Part shown: piece after piece, positions 5,788 through 9,174 of the stretch
Position numbering within the stretch: the first letter of the stretch is position 1
Layout: every line of letters begins with the position of its first letter
NCBI GenBank assembly: GCA_947593275.1
Contig: CANQDN010000051.1
Coordinates: 1 to 9,174, forward strand
DNA from: an uncultured Bacilli bacterium
GTDB taxonomy: Bacteria; Bacillota_I; Bacilli_A; RF39; UBA660
Reading direction: 5' to 3'
Length of the DNA: 9,174 bases
Program-made: the position numbers and the translations under genes
The notes under the pieces: model-generated
What the model was told of the DNA's origin: nothing
What the model saw: the letters and a program-made list of their open reading frames with translations, nothing else
Database searches by the model: none

Positions 5788-5985
5788 ATGATTAAAGAAT
5801 ATCGAATTAAGAATGGTTATACACAAGAAAAAATTGCTGAATTATTAGATATTAGTCCAAGACATTATCAAAGAATAGAAAAAGATTATAATAATACCAC
5901 TATTAAAATGCTTATTAAAATCATTGAAATATTAAAAATCTCGGATAGTGATATTATAAAGATGCTTAAAAAAAATGATAAATAA
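5788..5985 (+). CDS. Small Xre/Cro-family helix-turn-helix regulator
   Basis: This 65-residue protein is little more than one HTH_3 domain. The N-terminal helix reads MIKEYRIKNGYTQ. The helix-turn-helix runs from about 13 to 30, with QEKIAELLDISPRHYQRIEK giving the scaffold helix, turn and recognition helix (RHYQRIE). Two short helices follow, which probably form the dimer face. Such proteins usually bind DNA as dimers at palindromes of 15-20 bp, matching the three 19-bp sites in the gap before it. The ATG has AGGGTG about seven bases upstream. It is divergent to the surface protein gene and convergent with the ATPase gene. There is no ligand or protease domain, so how it is relieved is not visible. 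An antitoxin role is possible, but no toxin partner sits beside it. Confidence 0.82.
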   Translation: MIKEYRIKNGYTQEKIAELLDISPRHYQRIEKDYNNTTIKMLIKIIEILKISDSDIIKMLKKNDK

Positions 5986-5987
5986 AA

Positions 5988-6013
5988 AACTGTCTCTTTA
6001 AATTGAAACAGTT
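5988..6013. terminator. Hairpin between convergent regulator and ATPase genes
   Basis: AACTGT (5988-5993) pairs with ACAGTT (6008-6013). After one mismatch two more pairs are possible. On the minus strand the stem is followed by a T run (5987-5984), so it is a plausible terminator for the ATPase gene that ends at 6023. On the plus strand the tail is U-rich but interrupted, so termination of the regulator transcript is less certain. Confidence 0.6.
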
Positions 6014-6022
6014 CAAATTATT

Positions 6023-7291
6023 TTAATTTTTTAGATTACCAATTGATACTACATAGACGCCATCTTCTCTTACGTATGATAAGTTTGAACCTGTTATTAT
6101 CATTAAAAATGATGGTTCGCCACTTTTTTCAAGATTAACTTTTTCTTTGAATTTAATTAAATTTTGGGCAGCTTCTTCAATTTGTTTAGCACCTAATTTA
6201 ACTTCTATTGCTCCCCATTTATCATTTTCGGTTTTTAAAATAAAATCTACTTCAAAATTTTTATTATCTCTATAGTAAAATAAATTAGCATTTATAGCAT
6301 CGGCATATACTTTTAAATCACGATAGCATAAATTTTCAAATAAAAAGCCTGTGAAATTTAAGTCATTTATTAAATCATTTTTAGTTAAACTTAAAGCCGC
6401 TACAGCGATAGAAGGATCAACCAATTCTAATTTTGGAGTGGTTCTTAACTGAATGGAAGATCTTAAATTAAGATTAGTTGCGGGGACATATTCTAAAACG
6501 AATAATTTTTCTAAAGTAGTTAAATAATCATTGATGGTTGGTTTAGAAATCTCATTTGAAAAAATATTATTTGTATCGCTTATGATTGTTTGTTTATTAG
6601 TTGCAGTTGATATATTTCTACTAATACTTTTAAGGATTGACTCCATTTTAAGAGGATCTCTTTCAACACTATCAACTGTTTTTATTTCTTCATTTATTAA
6701 ACTTTTGACATAGTCTTTTACTACTTTATATTTATATTCAGAAGCAAGATTAATTGTATCTGGCCAGCCTCCTCTTATTATAACATTTATAATATCTTCT
6801 AGTTCTAATTTTGATATAGCAGAAACATTTTTACCATTTATTATATCATTTAAAGATATTTTACCATCAGAATCTTTAGATTCATACAAAGTCATTGGTC
6901 TCATAGTTAATCTTACAATTCTACCAGTACCACTATGGAGGGGTTTAGTGTCTACATTTAAAGCATTAGTTGAGCCAGTTAGTAAATATTGACCTTTTAA
7001 ACCAGTTTTATCAACATCCGCTCTAATAGAGTCCCATATTACGGGATAGGTTTGCCATTCATCTAAAAGACGAGGTTTTTCGCCGACTAAAAATAATGAT
7101 GGCTTGGTATTATTAATATTGTCATATTGAATTTTATTATCAGGATCTTGTAATTCAATAAAACTTTTAGCAATATTTTTGGCAGTAGTTGATTTACCGC
7201 ACCATTTTGGGCCTTCTATTACAACTGCACCCATATATTTAAGTTTGTCTTCTATAATATTGTCCATAATTCTAGGCATATATTCTTTCAT
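6023..7291 (-). CDS. AAA_14/DUF4143 family ATPase with C-terminal nuclease-like motif
   Basis: This 422-residue protein belongs to a large, poorly understood ATPase family common in anaerobes. Walker A is GPKWCGKST (27-35) and Walker B is RLLDEWQ (74-80) with Asp77/Glu78. A sensor-like LLTGSTN lies at 103-109, and GRIVRLTMRPMTLYE (123-137) holds candidate arginine-finger residues. The DUF4143 half ends with FEVDFIL (346-352; Asp349) and WGAIEVKLG (359-367; Glu363, Lys365). This fits a PD-(D/E)xK-type site with the order D, ExK. The length is normal and no disruption is seen. The ATG has GGAG nine bases upstream, and the gene has its own promoter next to a 23-bp tandem repeat array. The cellular role is unknown for most members; defence, DNA handling or selfish behaviour have been considered, and nothing here decides it. 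Confidence 0.93.
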   Translation of the reverse strand: MKEYMPRIMDNIIEDKLKYMGAVVIEGPKWCGKSTTAKNIAKSFIELQDPDNKIQYDNINNTKPSLFLVGEKPRLLDEWQTYPVIWDSIRADVDKTGLKGQYLLTGSTNALNVDTKPLHSGTGRIVRLTMRPMTLYESKDSDGKISLNDIINGKNVSAISKLELEDIINVIIRGGWPDTINLASEYKYKVVKDYVKSLINEEIKTVDSVERDPLKMESILKSISRNISTATNKQTIISDTNNIFSNEISKPTINDYLTTLEKLFVLEYVPATNLNLRSSIQLRTTPKLELVDPSIAVAALSLTKNDLINDLNFTGFLFENLCYRDLKVYADAINANLFYYRDNKNFEVDFILKTENDKWGAIEVKLGAKQIEEAAQNLIKFKEKVNLEKSGEPSFLMIITGSNLSYVREDGVYVVSIGNLKN

Positions 7292-7324
7292 TTGAAGGTG
7301 CTCCTTTCTTTTTTTCTTTATTTA

Positions 7325-7353
7325 ATTATATAATAAGAAGAAAAAGTTGTAAA
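7325..7353 (-). promoter_or_regulatory. SigA promoter of the ATPase gene
   Basis: On the minus strand TTTACA (7348-7353), 17 bases, then TATAAT (7325-7330) form a near-consensus promoter, with a start near 7318 and a short leader. The tandem repeat array begins six bases upstream of the -35 box, close enough for a bound protein to affect RNA polymerase. Confidence 0.75.
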
Positions 7354-7359
7354 TAGTTA

Positions 7360-7451
7360 TTTTACGTTTTGTACCAATTTCATTTTACGATTTGTACCGT
7401 TTTTACTTTACGATTTGTACTCTTTTTGTTTTACGGTTTGTACTTTATTCG
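7360..7451. repeat. Four iteron-like tandem repeats with a 23-bp period
   Basis: The 15-base core TTTTACGNTTTGTAC occurs at 7360, 7383, 7406 and 7429, with starts exactly 23 bases apart. N is T, A, A and G in the four copies, and the third copy starts with C. The eight bases between cores are T-rich but not conserved. The core contains TAC-N5-GTA, a short dyad. The array fills the gap between the mfd stop codon and the ATPase promoter, and its last copy just overlaps the mfd stop. The period is not a multiple of three and the frames carry stops, so it is not coding. Confidence 0.92.
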
Positions 7452-9174
7452 TTGGTATATGACTTTATTAATTCAAGTAAAGGAACTAATGAATATAAGA
7501 AATGTTTATCATCTTTTTTTAGCATTAAAGATATTTTTATTCTTTTATTTTGATATTTAAATTTAAAGTTTGGATTAATATTATAGCTTTCTAAAAAGAG
7601 TTTATCAGCTTTAATATTGTTGGATATTTCTTCAGGTAATTCTATTTCGATATAGTTTTTAGTTTGAGTTACACGAGTAATATTAAGAGTATTAGCTAGT
7701 TTTTCAAACCATTCTTCATACATATAAATCATTATTTCTTCGGATACTTTACCAAAACGATCTTCTAATTCATTTTTGATACGAGATAAGCTTTCTTTAG
7801 AAGATATTTCGTTTATTTTGTTATGAATTTCAATTTTAATGTCATCATCTTTTACATATTCATCACTTATGTGAGTAGAGACATTTATTAGAGCTTGAGT
7901 AGATGTATCTTCTTTTTTTGGTTCTCCTTTTAAGGCTCGCATTTCTTCTTCAATCATTTCCATGTATAAATTTATACCAATACTATCAACAAATCCAGCT
8001 TGTTCACTACCTAAGATATCACCAGCGCCACGGATTGCTAAATCACGCATGGCAATACGATAACCACTTCCTAGTTCTGTAAATTCTTTTATAGCATTTA
8101 GTCTTTTAATGGCGATATCGTTTAACATTTTAGTTTTATTATATAGAAGATAAGCATAGGCGATACGATTAGAACGACCGACACGACCTCTTATTTGGTA
8201 TAATTGGGATAAACCAAAGTGATCAGCATTATAAACGATTAAAGTATTAGCGTTTGGAATATCTATTCCGGTTTCAATAATGGTGGTACAGACTAAAATA
8301 TCGTATTTATAGTCAATAAAATCTTGCATGATGTTTTCGAGTTCCATTTTAGTCATTCGGCCATGAGCTTTTACGATTCGGGCATCAGGAACTAGGGTTT
8401 TTAGTTTGGTAATAAGAGAGTCTAAACTTTCAATATTATTGTATAAAATAAAAGTTTGACCATGACGAGATAGTTCTTTATAAATAGCATCTTTAACTAT
8501 TAAATCTTCATCGGCGAGGACATAAGTTTGGATGGGATAACGATTGGTTGGAGCAGTATCTATTACCGATAAATCACGAAGGCCGGACATAGCCATTTTT
8601 AGAGTTCTTGGAATAGGGGTAGCGGATAAAGTTAAAACATTAACATCATTTTTTAGTTCTTTTATTTTTTCTTTATGCGTAACTCCAAAACGCTGTTCTT
8701 CATCAATGATAAGAAGGCCTAACTTTTGAAGTTTTATGTCATCACTTAAAAGACGATGGGTACCAAAGATAATATCTATTTTGCCATTTCCTAAGTCTTC
8801 GATTATTTTTTTAGTATCTTTAGGGCTAGTGAAACGATTTAAAAGAGCAATATTTACGGGATAGTTTTGAAAACGGGATAAAGCAGAATTATATTGTTGA
8901 CGAGATAAGATAGTGGTTGGACATAAATATAAGACTTGTTTATTATTAAGAATGGTTTTAAAGATGGCACGGAAAGCAACTTCGGTTTTACCAAAGCCTA
9001 CATCACCACAGAGGAGACGATCCATAGGTACAGGACTTTTTAGGTCTTGATCTATTTCTTTGATGGCTTTTAGTTGATCTTTGGTAGGAATGTAGGGGAA
9101 ATTGGCGGCGAATTCATCTTCTAAGACATAAGATGCGTAGGCGTCTCCTTTTATAGCTTTTCGGGCAGCATATA
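7445..9174 (-). CDS. mfd: Transcription-repair coupling factor Mfd, C-terminal half, cut by the right edge
   Basis: Mfd is a DNA translocase that dislodges RNA polymerase stalled at lesions and recruits UvrA. The frame stays open to the window edge, giving about 575 residues of a protein that is usually about 1150. Visible from the N-terminal side of the fragment are FPYIPTKDQLKAI, then Walker A GDVGFGKTE (fragment residues 56-64), DEEQRFGV (157-164) and LSATPIPRT (182-190). The RecG-like second motor lobe follows with TTIIETGIDIP and QLYQIRGRVGRS. The translocation motif region follows with FTELGSGYRIAMRDLAIRG and the ILGSEQAG that ends it. The C-terminal D7 domain is complete to the stop at 7445. 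The N-terminal UvrB-like and RNA polymerase-binding parts lie outside the window. There is no obvious terminator after the stop; the tandem repeats begin there. Confidence 0.97.
   Translation of the reverse strand, partial: YAARKAIKGDAYASYVLEDEFAANFPYIPTKDQLKAIKEIDQDLKSPVPMDRLLCGDVGFGKTEVAFRAIFKTILNNKQVLYLCPTTILSRQQYNSALSRFQNYPVNIALLNRFTSPKDTKKIIEDLGNGKIDIIFGTHRLLSDDIKLQKLGLLIIDEEQRFGVTHKEKIKELKNDVNVLTLSATPIPRTLKMAMSGLRDLSVIDTAPTNRYPIQTYVLADEDLIVKDAIYKELSRHGQTFILYNNIESLDSLITKLKTLVPDARIVKAHGRMTKMELENIMQDFIDYKYDILVCTTIIETGIDIPNANTLIVYNADHFGLSQLYQIRGRVGRSNRIAYAYLLYNKTKMLNDIAIKRLNAIKEFTELGSGYRIAMRDLAIRGAGDILGSEQAGFVDSIGINLYMEMIEEEMRALKGEPKKEDTSTQALINVSTHISDEYVKDDDIKIEIHNKINEISSKESLSRIKNELEDRFGKVSEEIMIYMYEEWFEKLANTLNITRVTQTKNYIEIELPEEISNNIKADKLFLESYNINPNFKFKYQNKRIKISLMLKKDDKHFLYSLVPLLELIKSYTNE

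Noticed and set aside
5788..7291. Toxin-antitoxin pair formed by the Xre protein and the ATPase
   Set aside because: The two genes are convergent, separated by a terminator hairpin and have separate promoters, unlike a co-transcribed toxin-antitoxin unit.
4106..7444. Prophage or transposon
   Set aside because: There are no integrase, transposase, terminase or structural genes and no flanking long repeats, so only an accessory block is claimed.
7360..7451. CRISPR array
   Set aside because: The repeat core is 15 bases with gaps of only eight T-rich bases, far below CRISPR repeat and spacer sizes, and no cas gene is nearby.
7369..7560. Plus-strand frame across the 23-bp repeats and the mfd 3' end
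   Set aside because: It is low-complexity, Phe/Leu-rich translation of T-rich DNA antisense to mfd and runs through the tandem array, with no ribosome binding site.
1..9174. Mycoplasma-type genetic code (TGA as Trp)
   Set aside because: All genes read through with TGG for Trp and TAA stops; no conserved protein needs TGA as sense.

Overview
The window is strongly AT-rich and carries tightly packed genes typical of a low-GC Bacillota. It has two dedicated endospore genes (spoIIR and spoVT), Shine-Dalgarno sites of the AGGAGG type, UUG starts on both sporulation genes, TAA stops at every complete gene, and a T-box leader. TGG encodes Trp and no reading frame needs TGA as sense, so the code is the standard bacterial one rather than the Mycoplasma code. 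A spore-forming, possibly gut-associated and uncultured member of the Bacilli or Clostridia fits, but the exact lineage is inference.

Left part (1-1700). The 5' part of murA (peptidoglycan precursor synthesis) runs off the left edge on the minus strand. Diverging from it is a two-gene unit, spoIIR (forespore-to-mother-cell signal) and mntP (Mn2+ efflux). It ends at a hairpin shared with the convergent metG.

Middle (1699-4105, minus strand). spoVT is followed by metG. Between them lies a consensus promoter whose -35 box sits on the spoVT stop codon, then a methionine-type T-box leader with its terminator, which should switch metG on when uncharged tRNA-Met builds up. spoVT is shielded from upstream transcription by a strong terminator at 4085-4105.

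Accessory block (about 4106-7444). In B. subtilis mfd is directly followed by spoVT. Here about 3.4 kb lies between them: a membrane-anchored, cysteine-containing surface protein with a lectin-like or DUF6273-like C-terminus (minus); a divergent 65-residue Xre/Cro regulator (plus); and an AAA_14/DUF4143 ATPase with an ExK nuclease-like motif (minus). The gap between the surface protein and the regulator holds three copies of a 19-bp palindrome of 7-5-7 layout. One lies on the predicted start site of the surface gene, one just upstream of its -35, and one on the likely -10 of the regulator. This reads as a compact autoregulated switch for a surface protein. Upstream of the ATPase promoter are four tandem repeats with an exact 23-bp period, resembling iterons.

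Right part (7445-9174, minus). The C-terminal half of mfd (transcription-repair coupling factor) runs off the right edge. No clear terminator separates it from the ATPase gene, so read-through is possible although the ATPase has its own promoter. No rRNA, tRNA, transposase, integrase or CRISPR array was seen, and no stretch over 300 bases lacks a gene.
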